Source: Thermobacillus sp. ZCTH02-B1
GTDB lineage: Bacteria > Bacillota > Bacilli > Paenibacillales > Paenibacillaceae
Assembly (NCBI RefSeq): GCF_002159085.1
Contig: NZ_LZRU01000032.1
Coordinates: 1 to 53,216, forward strand
Direction: 5' to 3'
DNA: 53,216 nucleotides
Of the stretch, positions 1-8,295 are shown one piece after another (position 1 is the first letter of the stretch; each line of letters opens with the position of its first letter). The notes beneath the pieces were generated by a model. That model worked only from the letters and a program-made list of their open reading frames with translations. It made no database searches and was not told the DNA's origin. A program made the translations under genes and the position numbers.

Positions 1-923
1 GGTCCGTACCGTTCGCATACCCGCCTCGCCATTTCCGCGATTTCGCGCCGGAGCCGCTCCGGCTCCCTCACCTCGGCGTCCGGTCCCAGCGCGTAGAAGA
101 AGCGCACCGCCCAGTTCCATTCCTCCGCCGGACAGTCGAAGGCGACTTCCCATTCATCGTCCGCGATCTGGATGACCTCCCCGCCGATGTGCTCGTCCTG
201 CTCGGCAAGAAGCGCGCCGCGGTAGGTGAGCCGGGCGACGATCCGCACGGGCGGAAGCGGTTCCGGTGCGGCGCGTCCGCCCGGCGGCTCTTCCGGCGCC
301 CGCCCATCCAACGGTTCGATGCCCTCCATCCGGTCCACGCGGAACGTGCGCGTCTCGCCGTGGAACGGCGAGTACGCTTCGCAATACCAGAATCCGTGCG
401 CCGCGTAGATGCGACGGGGAAGCAGTTCCAGCCGGCGACGGCGGCTGGCGGACCGATAGTCGACGCGGATCCAGCGGGAAGCGGCGGCATGCTCCATGAG
501 CTCCGGCAGATGCGGCGTTCTCACCTTGCGCTTCGGCACCTCCATCCCGACCCGGTCCAGCAGCGGCTCGATCGATTCCAGCATCGGCTTCGGCAGGACG
601 GCCCGGATCTTGTCGATCGCCGTCCAGCGCGCTTCCCGGAACGGCGTGTCGGCGAGCCGCTCCAGCGCGCGGAGCGCGAACAGCACGGTGAGCGCCTCCC
701 GCGAGTCGAGCGACAGGGGTGGCAGCCTGTACCCTTCCATCAACCGATAGCCGCCGGAGGCTCCGGGCTCGGCGTAGATCGGCACGCCCATCTCGGCCAG
801 CGCCTGCATGTCGCGCAGAATCGTCCGCTTCGACACCTCGAATTTGTCCGCCAGGCTCTGCGCCGTCTCGGGCCGCTGCTGCAGCGCAAGCAGAATCGCC
901 ACCAGCCTGTCCATCCGTCTCAA
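1..923 (-). CDS. WYL-domain (YafY/DeoR-type) transcriptional regulator, 3' end outside window
   Basis: The minus-strand reading frame is open from about 923 to the left edge, so the last few residues are missing. The N-terminus (DRLVAILLALQQRPETAQSL, then KFEVSKRTILRDMQAL) is a winged helix-turn-helix of the DeoR/YafY type. The middle and C-terminal parts match a WYL domain, with GFWYCEAYS in the place of the WYL motif and a C-terminal region of the WCX kind. Such proteins are cytoplasmic ligand-responsive regulators. I chose TTG at 923 because GGGGG lies 8 nt upstream; ATG at 914 in the same frame is the alternative. A perfect inverted repeat at 964-988, about 40 nt upstream, is a candidate self-operator. 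The ligand and targets cannot be told from the sequence. About 307 residues are visible, near full family length. Confidence 0.88.
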   Translation of the reverse strand, partial: MRRMDRLVAILLALQQRPETAQSLADKFEVSKRTILRDMQALAEMGVPIYAEPGASGGYRLMEGYRLPPLSLDSREALTVLFALRALERLADTPFREARWTAIDKIRAVLPKPMLESIEPLLDRVGMEVPKRKVRTPHLPELMEHAAASRWIRVDYRSASRRRRLELLPRRIYAAHGFWYCEAYSPFHGETRTFRVDRMEGIEPLDGRAPEEPPGGRAAPEPLPPVRIVARLTYRGALLAEQDEHIGGEVIQIADDEWEVAFDCPAEEWNWAVRFFYALGPDAEVREPERLRREIAEMARRVCERYG

Positions 924-963
924 GTTCGCATCCCCCGCTTCCCGCCACGATCTTAGCATTCCG

Positions 964-988
964 ATGGTGACATGAAGGCTGTCACCAT
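964..988. promoter_or_regulatory. Perfect 9-bp inverted repeat, candidate operator of the WYL regulator
   Basis: ATGGTGACA (964-972) and TGTCACCAT (980-988) are exact inverted repeats separated by 7 nt. They sit between the divergently oriented regulator gene (start 923) and sodA (promoter at 1050). The place fits autoregulation of the regulator. Control of sodA is less likely because the site is 60 nt upstream of its -35 box. Seen directly; function inferred. Confidence 0.55.
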
Positions 989-1049
989 TTACCCGGGCCG
1001 CCGCGAAAAATGCGGATGCCGGTCTGCCGCGACTTTCGCAACATCCGTG

Positions 1050-1078
1050 TTGATTTATTCCGGTGAATCATGGATAAT
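1050..1078 (+). promoter_or_regulatory. Probable sigma-A promoter of sodA
   Basis: TTGATT (1050-1055), a 17-nt spacer and GATAAT (1073-1078) lie 40 nt upstream of the sodA start. Both boxes are one mismatch from consensus. Confidence 0.6.
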
Positions 1079-1117
1079 AGGGCTGGGTAAAATTTGAACG
1101 CAGGAGGTAACGCGACC

Positions 1118-1735
1118 ATGGCTCATGAACTGCCACCGCTTCCGTATCCGACGAATGCGCTCGAACCTTACATCGACGCGACGACGATGGAAATTCACCA
1201 CGGCCGTCACCATAACACGTACGTCACGAATCTGAACAACGCGCTCGCCAACTATCCGGAACTGCAAAGCAAGACGGTCGAAGAGCTGATCTCCGACCTG
1301 AACGCCGTGCCGGAAGCGATCCGCACGGCCGTCCGCAACAACGGCGGCGGGCACGCGAACCACACGCTGTTCTGGCAAATCCTCAGCCCGAACGGCGGCG
1401 GCGCTCCGACGGGCGCGCTCGCGGCGGCGATCGACCGCGAGCTCGGCGGGTTCGAGAAGTTCAAGGAAACGTTCTCGAACGCGGCGGCTACCCGCTTCGG
1501 TTCCGGCTGGGCATGGCTGGCCGTTTCGCCGGAAGGCAAGCTGAAGGTGTACAGCCTGCCGAACCAGGACAGCCCGCTCATGGAAGGCGACACGCCGATC
1601 CTCGGCCTGGACGTGTGGGAGCATGCCTACTACCTGAAGTATCAGAACCGGCGTCCGGATTACATCGCGGCATTCTGGAACATTGTGAACTGGGAAGAAG
1701 TCGGCAAGCGCTACGAAGCGGCCGTGAAGAAATGA
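1118..1735 (+). CDS. sodA: Superoxide dismutase, Mn type
   Basis: A 205-residue Fe/Mn superoxide dismutase that converts superoxide to hydrogen peroxide and oxygen in the cytoplasm. The metal ligands are visible as H27 (EIHHGRHH), H82 ([11 protein letters not shown]), and D165 and H169 in [13 protein letters not shown]150 in NQDSPLM is the residue typical of Mn enzymes. The length and the N-terminal [11 protein letters not shown] match the Bacillus SodA pattern. The start at 1118 follows an ideal AGGAGG (1102-1107); an in-frame ATG at 1094 has no ribosome site. The gene is monocistronic, with its own promoter at 1050 and a strong terminator at 1752-1785 shared with the convergent yutD. Confidence 0.97.
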   Translation: MAHELPPLPYPTNALEPYIDATTMEIHHGRHHNTYVTNLNNALANYPELQSKTVEELISDLNAVPEAIRTAVRNNGGGHANHTLFWQILSPNGGGAPTGALAAAIDRELGGFEKFKETFSNAAATRFGSGWAWLAVSPEGKLKVYSLPNQDSPLMEGDTPILGLDVWEHAYYLKYQNRRPDYIAAFWNIVNWEEVGKRYEAAVKK

Positions 1736-1751
1736 AGATCGCGGCATGCGA

Positions 1752-1785
1752 AAAGGGGTTTTCCCGCAAGCGGGAAAACCCCTTT
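1752..1785. terminator. Bidirectional rho-independent terminator between sodA and yutD
   Basis: A perfect 16-bp stem (1752-1767 with 1770-1785) joins a two-base loop and ends in AAA/TTT on both sides. It lies 16 nt after the sodA stop and just beyond the stop of convergent yutD, so it can serve both. Confidence 0.85.
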
Positions 1786-1794
1786 CTCCGTTGT

Positions 1795-2661
1795 TTAAGA
1801 CTCGCCGGATCCGGCAGGCGCGGCCTGCGCGGCATTCGGCTTGCGGTGTCCGCCGGACCGGTCGCCCTTCGAACGGCGCTGTCCGCGCTGCGCATCGCCC
1901 TGGCGATGCGGCTGGCGGGCGCGGTTCGAGTCGCCGCGGGCCGCTTCCTGCTTGCGGCCGCCCGGCTGCGGATGCCGGTCTCCCTTGCCCGGCGCCTGGG
2001 CCTGATGCCCGTGCCGCCCGCCGGACGAGCCTCCCCGCTTCGATCCCTGACGGTCCTGCTGTGCGTGCTGGCCGCCCGGACCATGCGGCCTTGCCTGTCC
2101 CGAGCCCTTCTGCTGCGCCTTGAGCTTCTGCCGTTTCTCGCGCTTCTCGCGCTCCTTCGCTTCCCTGAGCTCGCGCTGCAGGATAAGCTGCTCCAGCTCC
2201 GCCCGCTCGGCCGCGATGCGGAGCGCCCGGCCTTCGCGTCCGGTCGACTGGTCGGCCCGCCAGCGCATCAGCACTTCGCCGCCCTCCTGCGCCTTGCCGG
2301 CCAGTCCGGCGGCGGCCTCGCCGCCCGCCGGCAGCCCGCTCGTGAACACGGACGGCGCATCGCCCTCCGCCGAGCCGAAGCGCTCGTTCACGTTTACCCG
2401 CCGCAGGATGAAATACGCACAGCCGAAATTGCAGTATTCGTAGAGATAGTCGACGAGGTAGCGAATCGCCGTGTCCTTCGTCGCCTTCGGATGATCGTCG
2501 CGGAAAAATCCCTTCAGCCTGAGCTGGTTGTAACCCCAGTCGCCGAACACGTAGTCATAGCGGTCCAGCACTTCGCTGTACCGTTCCCGGAACGCCTCGG
2601 GATTCCAGCCGCCCTTGTGGTCGAGCACCAGTTCGAAGATTCTGCCGCCGATGTTGATCAA
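1795..2661 (-). CDS. yutD: YutD-family protein with long low-complexity basic tail
   Basis: Residues 1-95 match the YutD family (DUF1027), with FRERYSEVLDRYDYVFGDWG, YNQLRLKGF and YEYCNFGCAYFILRRV all in order. The biochemical role of the family is unknown. The usual protein is about 100 residues long; this one has 288. The extra part is a charged, coiled-coil-like stretch (about 145-182, rich in E, R and K) and then a G/Q/R/H-rich tail that looks disordered and could bind nucleic acid. The start is TTG at 2661 with GGGGG 6 nt upstream; no ATG is in frame nearby. It lies 48 nt downstream of lipA on the same strand, an arrangement also found in Bacillus, so the two are probably co-transcribed. 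Confidence 0.85.
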   Translation of the reverse strand: MINIGGRIFELVLDHKGGWNPEAFRERYSEVLDRYDYVFGDWGYNQLRLKGFFRDDHPKATKDTAIRYLVDYLYEYCNFGCAYFILRRVNVNERFGSAEGDAPSVFTSGLPAGGEAAAGLAGKAQEGGEVLMRWRADQSTGREGRALRIAAERAELEQLILQRELREAKEREKREKRQKLKAQQKGSGQARPHGPGGQHAQQDRQGSKRGGSSGGRHGHQAQAPGKGDRHPQPGGRKQEAARGDSNRARQPHRQGDAQRGQRRSKGDRSGGHRKPNAAQAAPAGSGES

Positions 2662-2709
2662 GATGAACCCCCATTTCCCGCAACGGTTCCGCCTCGACTT
2701 GTATCGGCC

Positions 2710-3612
2710 TCATTCGCCGGTGCGGCCGGTTGTCACCGCCATCGCCGACAGCACCTGCTCATGGGCGTGATAGGAGCTGCGCACGAGCGGTCCCGATTCG
2801 ACGTGGCGGAAACCCCTTTTCAAGCCTTCTTCCTTCAGCGCCTTGAACTCGTCCGGATGTACGTATCGCTCGACGGGCAGGTGGTTCGGCGTCGGCTGCA
2901 GATACTGCCCGATCGTCAGAATGTCGCAGCCCGCGGCGCGCAGGTCGTCCATCGCCTCGAGAATTTCGTGCCATTCCTCCCCGACGCCGAGCATCAGGCC
3001 CGACTTCGTCGGGATCTCCGGCCGCATCTCCTTCGCCCGACGGAGCAGCTCCAGCGAGCGGTCGTATTTCGCCTTCGCCCGCACCTTGTCGGACAGGCGG
3101 CGGACCGTCTCGATGTTGTGGTTCAGGATGTCCGGCTTCGCGTCCATCACGACGCGCAGCGCGTCCCAGTTCCCCTGGAAGTCCGGGATCAGCACTTCCA
3201 CGCTGCACAGCGGCAGCCGTTTGCGGATCGCGCGGATCGTCATCGCGAAGATCGAGGCGCCGCCGTCGGCGAGGTCGTCGCGCGCGACGCTCGTCACGAC
3301 GCAGTGCCTGAGCCCCATCTGCTCGGCCGCCTCCGCGACCCGCTCCGGCTCGGCCAAATCCAGCTCCGTCGGCATGCCGGTCTTCACGGCGCAGAACCGG
3401 CAGGCGCGGGTGCAGATGTCGCCGAGAATCATGAACGTCGCCGTCCGGTTCGCCCAGCATTCGTAGATATTCGGACAGCGCGCTTCCTCGCATACGGTGT
3501 GCAGCGCCTTCGCGCGCATCATCGACTTCAGCTCAGCGTAGCCGCCGTCCGTCGCCAGGCGGATGCGGAGCCAATCCGGCTTCGGCGTCTTCTGCCTCTC
3601 GCGTGCGCTCAT
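2710..3612 (-). CDS. lipA: Lipoyl synthase
   Basis: A 300-residue radical-SAM enzyme that inserts two sulfur atoms into protein-bound octanoyl groups to make lipoyl cofactors for 2-oxoacid dehydrogenases and the glycine cleavage system. Both iron-sulfur motifs are present: the auxiliary cluster [12 protein letters not shown] and the radical-SAM motif CTRACRFC. The RSSYHAHE motif near the C-terminus supplies the serine ligand of the auxiliary cluster. The start at 3612 ([14 protein letters not shown]) gives the normal family length. The frame stays open further upstream, but that part is Arg/Pro/Ala-rich and unlike LipA. The gene reads away from lytH, with a sigma-A promoter at 3689-3716. Confidence 0.96.
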   Translation of the reverse strand: MSARERQKTPKPDWLRIRLATDGGYAELKSMMRAKALHTVCEEARCPNIYECWANRTATFMILGDICTRACRFCAVKTGMPTELDLAEPERVAEAAEQMGLRHCVVTSVARDDLADGGASIFAMTIRAIRKRLPLCSVEVLIPDFQGNWDALRVVMDAKPDILNHNIETVRRLSDKVRAKAKYDRSLELLRRAKEMRPEIPTKSGLMLGVGEEWHEILEAMDDLRAAGCDILTIGQYLQPTPNHLPVERYVHPDEFKALKEEGLKRGFRHVESGPLVRSSYHAHEQVLSAMAVTTGRTGE

Positions 3613-3688
3613 GGGGATAACCCGCTTTCCTTTACGGGCGGGACCGGAGGTCCCGTGCCCTTGTTGTGGTGGAACCATAATCTTTCTT

Positions 3689-3716
3689 ATTATAACACGT
3701 TTCGGATAAAAACCAA
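3689..3716 (-). promoter_or_regulatory. Sigma-A promoter of lipA
   Basis: Read on the minus strand, TTGGTT (3716-3711), a 16-nt spacer and a perfect TATAAT (3694-3689) lie in an AT-rich island between the divergent lipA and lytH genes. Confidence 0.65.
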
Positions 3717-3760
3717 TGATCTGCAGAGAATAACGGAGGACAAGGAGGCGATGGAACGCT

Positions 3761-4921
3761 ATGCTTCGGCTCAAGCGGAGAGGATCCGGCGCGGCGGCGG
3801 GGTCCGACGGACGGTCCGGCGGAGCGGAGCGGACCATCCGGCAGGCCGGCGCGGCATTGCGGACCGTTCGGCGAGCCGGCGAGGCGATGCGGGCCGTTCG
3901 GCGCTTCACTGCCGTCTGCTGCACCCTGGCGATGCTCGCGGGCGCGTCCGCCGGCATCGTCCGGGCGGCGCCGTCCGCGGGCGGGGAGGCGCCTTCCCTC
4001 GACATTTATGCCGAACGCCGCGCGATGTTCGAGCGCGTCAGCATGCTGACCGGCATTCCCTGGCACGTGCTGGCCGCGATCGACCAGTACGAGCGGACGC
4101 TGACGAAGGCGCGTCCGAAATCGAGGCCGCAGCCGAAAGGACTGATCGCGATCTACATCCCGCCCGCGCGGTGGGCGGGCGAGCTGAACCCGGACGAAGA
4201 GGAGACCGATCCGGCGGTCATCCGCCATTTCGGCGGCATCGGTCTCGACGGCAACGGCGACGGGCGCGCCGACCGTACGGACGATGAGGACATCCTCTGG
4301 ACGGTCGCGCAGCAGCTGCTGAAATCCGGCACGTCGGAGGACGATCTCGCGATCGGGCTGTGGGAGTATTACCACAACTCGCGGGCCGTCCAGCGCGTGC
4401 TGCAATTTTCCAAGCTGTATGCGCATTTCGACCGCCTCGATCTCGACGAGCACGCGTTCCCGCTGCCCGTGCGCGCCGACTACTCGTACCGGGACACGTG
4501 GGGCGCGGCGCGGGGCTGGGGCGGCTACCGGATCCACGAGGGGACGGACATCTTCGCCGATTACGGCGTGCCCGTCCGCAGCACCTGCTACGGCGTCGTC
4601 GAGACGAAGGGATGGAACCGGTTCGGCGGATGGCGAATCGGCATCCGGGACATCGACAACGTCTACCATTACTTCGCCCATCTGTCCGGCTACGACAAAA
4701 ACCTGAAGCCCGGCGACATCGTCAAGCCGGGCCAGGTGATCGGCTGGGTCGGCAGCTCCGGCTACGGCAAGCCGGGCACGTCGGGCAAGTTCCCTCCCCA
4801 CCTCCATTTCGGCCTGTATCGCGACCGCGGCCTCGTCGAGTGGGCGTTCGACCCCTATCCGCTGTTGAAAAAATGGGAACGCGAGGACTGGCAGCGGATC
4901 CGGAACGGCACCTACCGGTGA
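3761..4921 (+). CDS. lytH: M23 peptidase, LytH-like sporulation peptidoglycan hydrolase
   Basis: A secreted or membrane-anchored LytM/M23 metallopeptidase. In Bacillus, LytH removes side-chain residues during spore cortex formation. The zinc motifs are HEGTD (HxxxD) and PPHLHFG (HxH), followed by a C-terminal DPYPLLKKW typical of this group. A hydrophobic signal segment lies at about residues 50-68. The part before it is Arg/Gly-rich and contains a 12-residue imperfect repeat ([24 protein letters not shown]). The start at 3761 has AAGGAGG 12 nt upstream. ATG at 3887 (residue 43), directly before the signal segment, is a real alternative. Next to lipA/yutD and convergent with yunB, as in Bacillus. 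Confidence 0.88.
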   Translation: MLRLKRRGSGAAAGSDGRSGGAERTIRQAGAALRTVRRAGEAMRAVRRFTAVCCTLAMLAGASAGIVRAAPSAGGEAPSLDIYAERRAMFERVSMLTGIPWHVLAAIDQYERTLTKARPKSRPQPKGLIAIYIPPARWAGELNPDEEETDPAVIRHFGGIGLDGNGDGRADRTDDEDILWTVAQQLLKSGTSEDDLAIGLWEYYHNSRAVQRVLQFSKLYAHFDRLDLDEHAFPLPVRADYSYRDTWGAARGWGGYRIHEGTDIFADYGVPVRSTCYGVVETKGWNRFGGWRIGIRDIDNVYHYFAHLSGYDKNLKPGDIVKPGQVIGWVGSSGYGKPGTSGKFPPHLHFGLYRDRGLVEWAFDPYPLLKKWEREDWQRIRNGTYR

Positions 4922-5050
4922 ACCGGGCGGGCCGAAGGAGAACCTGCCGGCGTTCGGCGCCGGCCGGCCGGCTGGCGGTTGCGGGCCGCCGGAACCGGGC
5001 GGATTCGTTCCGGTTCCCCGCATGGCGGATCCGTTCCGGCCGCCCCGCGG
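4922..5050. other. GC-rich convergent spacer between lytH and yunB
   Basis: The spacer holds several overlapping GC-rich inverted repeats, for example GGAACC with GGTTCC around 4990-5020. No U-tract follows on either strand, so a standard terminator cannot be claimed. Confidence 0.3.
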
Positions 5051-6199
5051 TCACATCTCCCCCGGCTGCTCCGGCGCCGCTTCGCCGCTCTCGTCTCCGG
5101 CGGGATCGGCGGACGTCGCGCTGTCCCCCGACGGCGGCAACGTCAGCGCAATGTTCGGCGCGTGATCGGCCGACGAGCCGCCCGGATTCCCCTTGTTGTC
5201 GAAGTAATACATCGGCACGTCGCCCACGACGAGCAGATACGAGATCGGAATTTCCGTCACGACCGTCTCCGGTTTCGTGTCGAACGGGATGATAATCGCC
5301 ATCTCGGCCGTAATCCGGACGAACACCTCGACGAGGATCATGTTGATGCCCGCATCCCGCTGGCGCGTGCCGAGCTCGACCTTCGCCGCACCCACGGGCT
5401 CGAAGCGGACGGGCATGCGCGGGCCGAACGACGCGATCACCGCGCTGCCGAACGCCTGGCCGATCGGGATATATTCGGGCACGTGTTTGATCTCGTACAG
5501 CGTCCGCTGCACCGTCTCAACCGTCTCCGACGTGATGCGCATGTGCTCGGCGTAATTGAGCATGAAGCCGGTCACCCGGCCGTCCTCGCTCTTCTGCCAC
5601 TCCACGAGCCGCTCCGCGTCCGTCCGGCTCGCCACCTGGGTCATGATCGCCTCGTTGATCGCCTGCGTCACGATCTGCTTCACGCGCATCGTGGCGACGT
5701 GCATGAGCGGTGGACGCAGATGGCGCTCCACGTAGACAAACGCGAACACCGTGAACGCGAGGAACGACAGGAAGACGATCAGGACCAGCCGTTTCCCGCC
5801 GATCCGACGCCCCTTCCCGCCCGGCCGGTCCGGGCCGGAGCGGGCGCTTCCACTGCTCTGGCGCCGGCCGTCTCGCTGGCGCAGGAAGCTGGGAAGCGAC
5901 AGGGTGCGGCGCCGGCGCGCGACGAATCTGCCGCCGGCGGATGGACGGGCCGCGGCTGCGGGCCGGCCGCCGGAGATGATTCCGCCGCCGGACACGGGCC
6001 GTCTTGCGGGAACGAAGCGATCGCCGGATGCGGAAAGGCTTCCTCCGGGCACGAACCGCGCGCCGAATGCGGAACGGTTGCCTCCGGGCACAAACCGCGC
6101 GCCCGGCCGCCTGCGTGCGCGAAAACGCATCCCCGGGCGCCCGGCCGCCAGCAGCGCTCCCAGCAGCCGCGCGATCCCGCGCCCTCCCCGTCTCGCCAT
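5051..6199 (-). CDS. yunB: Sporulation protein YunB with long Arg/Gly-rich N-terminal extension
   Basis: A 382-residue protein. Residues about 137-382 carry the YunB pattern: one membrane segment (RLVLIVFLSFLAFTVFAFVY), then a conserved extracytoplasmic domain with QIVTQAINEAI, GFMLNYAEHMRITSETV, IPIGQAFGS and PISYLLVVGDVPMYYF. In Bacillus the gene is sporulation-linked with unknown activity. The N-terminal ~135 residues are basic and low-complexity and include a 13-residue tandem repeat (ARFVPGGNRSAFG, ARFVPGGSLSASG, DRFVPARRPVSGG). The start at 6199 follows GGAGGTGA, a strong ribosome site; ATG at 6349 is in frame but has none. The C-terminus is Asp/Glu/Pro-rich. Confidence 0.85.
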   Translation of the reverse strand: MARRGGRGIARLLGALLAAGRPGMRFRARRRPGARFVPGGNRSAFGARFVPGGSLSASGDRFVPARRPVSGGGIISGGRPAAAARPSAGGRFVARRRRTLSLPSFLRQRDGRRQSSGSARSGPDRPGGKGRRIGGKRLVLIVFLSFLAFTVFAFVYVERHLRPPLMHVATMRVKQIVTQAINEAIMTQVASRTDAERLVEWQKSEDGRVTGFMLNYAEHMRITSETVETVQRTLYEIKHVPEYIPIGQAFGSAVIASFGPRMPVRFEPVGAAKVELGTRQRDAGINMILVEVFVRITAEMAIIIPFDTKPETVVTEIPISYLLVVGDVPMYYFDNKGNPGGSSADHAPNIALTLPPSGDSATSADPAGDESGEAAPEQPGEM

Positions 6200-6431
6200 C
6201 CGATTCACCTCCGCAGCCGCGCGTCGGCGCCGCCCGTCCGGCGGCACCCTCATCCCAGCATATGCGCCTGCCTGCGGAAACATATCCACCTTGCTTCCTA
6301 CCGCCCGTCCACCTTGCCGCTTCCCGTCCGCCGCCATTGACATCCGCACGCTGCCGCGCTTTAATGGTAAGCAGATGGATATGATTGGTCGGTTTTAATG
6401 GCATCCGCACGGCTGCAAGGAGGTTCCGCGC

Positions 6432-6857
6432 ATGAAGGAAATCCCACTTCTCCTGGTCAAAACGAACCAGTCCGGCATCGTCCTGTTCGTCGTCCTGTCG
6501 CTGGCCGCGCAGCAACCCTGGTGGATCTATGCCCTCTTCCTGATCCAGCTTGCCGGCCTCGCCTTCGGCCCGCGCGCCAATCTGTTCATGCAACTGGGAC
6601 GCCTCGCCCTGACCGGGGAACGGCTGAACCGGTCCGAAACGCAGGCCGCGGAGCTCGCCCGGTTCAACCAGACGATCGCCGTCTCGCTGCTCGGTCTGTC
6701 GTCCGTCTTCCACCTGGCCGGCTGGCACCTGCCGGGGCACATCGCCGCCGGCATGGTCGGCCTGGCCGCGCTGGCTGCCGTGGCGGGCTACTGCATCGGC
6801 TGCACGATTTATTACCAGTACAAGAAGTGGCGGGCGCTCCGCGCGCGCCGGGCATAA
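6432..6857 (+). CDS. DUF4395-type integral membrane protein
   Basis: A 141-residue protein with about four hydrophobic segments (roughly residues 12-25, 29-47, 81-95 and 101-122). RFNQTIAVSLLGLSSVFHLAG and YCIGCTIYYQYKKW resemble DUF4395 membrane proteins, in which a Cys-containing C-terminal helix is common. Function unknown; the family is often found near thiosulfate or sulfur-transfer genes, but no such gene lies here. The start has AAGGAGG at 6418-6424. It is divergent from yunB and appears monocistronic. Confidence 0.75.
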   Translation: MKEIPLLLVKTNQSGIVLFVVLSLAAQQPWWIYALFLIQLAGLAFGPRANLFMQLGRLALTGERLNRSETQAAELARFNQTIAVSLLGLSSVFHLAGWHLPGHIAAGMVGLAALAAVAGYCIGCTIYYQYKKWRALRARRA

Positions 6858-6864
6858 GGCGGCC

Positions 6865-6965
6865 TGCACACCTTCGCCGCATACCGCCCGGGCGCTTCGC
6901 GTTGCACACCGCCAAAGCATGCGCCCGGGCGCATCGCGCTGCACACCGCCCAAGCACGCCGCCCG
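6865..6965. repeat. Imperfect tandem repeat, unit 37-38 nt, about 2.7 copies
   Basis: Copies begin at 6865, 6903 and 6940, each with TGCACACC followed by a CGCCCGGGCGC core. The array starts just after the stop of the DUF4395 gene and lies in the intergenic space before the convergent oxidoreductase gene. No coding use is apparent. Confidence 0.6.
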
Positions 6966-7004
6966 CCGCCGGATCCGATTAAGCCGCCGGAACGGAACAT
7001 GACG

Positions 7005-7097
7005 AAAGCCGACCGGGAACGCGGACATGAACGGCACCCGTCACCTGCGCCTGACTGGGTGCGGTTCGAAACGCCTTCCCGATCGGCTTTTTCCTTT
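7005..7097. terminator. Possible branched terminator structure at convergent gene ends
   Basis: AAAGCCGACCGGGA (7005-7018) pairs with TCCCGATCGGCTTT (7077-7090), with one C/A mismatch on the plus strand that becomes a G/U wobble on the minus strand. An inner stem GCACCC/GGGTGC lies inside. On the plus strand it is followed by TTCCTTTCC. The large loop makes it an unusual terminator. Confidence 0.35.
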
Positions 7098-7099
7098 CC

Positions 7100-8200
7100 T
7101 CAATCCAGCGTGTACTCCGGCAGCCCGGCCGGAAGCGGCCGCGGCTTCGCGCACGTGCTCGACAGCCGGTAATGCCGGTCTTCCTCCGACGCGATGTGGA
7201 ATCCGTGCATCGCCTCGAGCACGTGGTAGGCGAGCTCGCCGCTTGCGCGATATGGCCGGCCCGTGCGGATCGCCTTCGCCATGTCGGCGGCGCCGATGCC
7301 GCGCGCGTTGTCGGTGTGGCCGTGGGTGAGCGGCACCTCGACCCATTCGCCCGATCCGGCCCGGCGCAGCCTCACCGGACCGCCGAACGTGTTCGGGTCC
7401 GGCACGACAAGCGTCCCCTCGCTGCCGTACACCTCGATGCGCGGCACCGTCGAACCGCCCGGCACGTCGAAGCTCGTGATGATCGTCGCGACCGGTCCCG
7501 CCTCGAAGTCGATGACGCCGGCGACGTGCGTCGGCACCTCGACCGGGATGACCGTCCCGGCCTTCGGCTGGCTCGTGATCGTCCGCTCGGGGAACGAAAT
7601 CCGCGCCGAGCCGGTGACGCGCCGGATCGGGCCGAGCATCGCGACAAGCGCCGTCAGATAATACGGCCCCATGTCGAACATCGGCCCGCCGCCGGGCTGG
7701 TAGTAGAACTCCGGCGAGGGGTGCCACGATTCGTGGCCGCCGCTCATCATGAACGCCGTCGCGCCGACCGGCGTGCCGATCGCGCCCTCCTCGATCAGCT
7801 TGATGCAGGTCTGGATGCCGCCGCCCAGGAACGTGTCGGGCGCGCAGCCGACGAAAAGCCCCTTGCGCGCGGCCAGCTCCATCACCTCGCGGGCTTCCTC
7901 GAGCGTCACCGCCAGCGGTTTCTCCACGTAGACGTGTTTGCCGGCCTCGAGCGCCTGCAGGTTCACGGGAGCGTGCGCCTTCGGAACCGTCAGGTTGATG
8001 ACCATTTCGATCTCCGGATTGGCGAGCAGCTCCTCGACGGTGCAGCCGCGCACGCCGTGCTCGGCTCCCTTCGCGATCGCGCGCCCGACGTCGATATCCG
8101 CGCAGGCGACGATCTCGAGCGACTCAAACCGTCCGCCGTTCCGGAAATACACGCCGCTGATGTTGCCGGTTCCAATGATGCCGGCTTTCACCTTGTCCAT
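7100..8200 (-). CDS. Gfo/Idh/MocA-family oxidoreductase
   Basis: A 366-residue NAD(P)-dependent dehydrogenase of the glucose-fructose oxidoreductase/inositol dehydrogenase superfamily. It has a Rossmann start ([15 protein letters not shown]), the conserved EKP motif ([17 protein letters not shown]) and the C-terminal substrate domain with [22 protein letters not shown], where the family's D-G/HxxD/H region lies. The substrate is probably a sugar or polyol. It is the last gene of a four-gene minus-strand set: lacI, a second oxidoreductase, thuA and this gene. The ribosome site is GAAGGAA before ATG at 8200. Confidence 0.93.
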   Translation of the reverse strand: MDKVKAGIIGTGNISGVYFRNGGRFESLEIVACADIDVGRAIAKGAEHGVRGCTVEELLANPEIEMVINLTVPKAHAPVNLQALEAGKHVYVEKPLAVTLEEAREVMELAARKGLFVGCAPDTFLGGGIQTCIKLIEEGAIGTPVGATAFMMSGGHESWHPSPEFYYQPGGGPMFDMGPYYLTALVAMLGPIRRVTGSARISFPERTITSQPKAGTVIPVEVPTHVAGVIDFEAGPVATIITSFDVPGGSTVPRIEVYGSEGTLVVPDPNTFGGPVRLRRAGSGEWVEVPLTHGHTDNARGIGAADMAKAIRTGRPYRASGELAYHVLEAMHGFHIASEEDRHYRLSSTCAKPRPLPAGLPEYTLD

Positions 8201-8295
8201 GGCCGCATGTTCCTTCTTTCCGCATCGGAATGTGATTCGATTCCTGTTGTCCGTTCATGTCCGCCCGTGTCCGCCGGCAACCGCCGGAAGACGGC

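Noticed and set aside
3613..4005. 131-residue upstream extension of LipA
   Set aside because: Open frame only; Ala/Arg/Pro-rich, antisense to lytH, and the LipA family starts near 3612.
1513..4287. 924-codon open frame on the plus strand
   Set aside because: Antisense to yutD and lipA; Arg/Pro/Leu-rich shadow of GC-rich genes with no recognisable domain.
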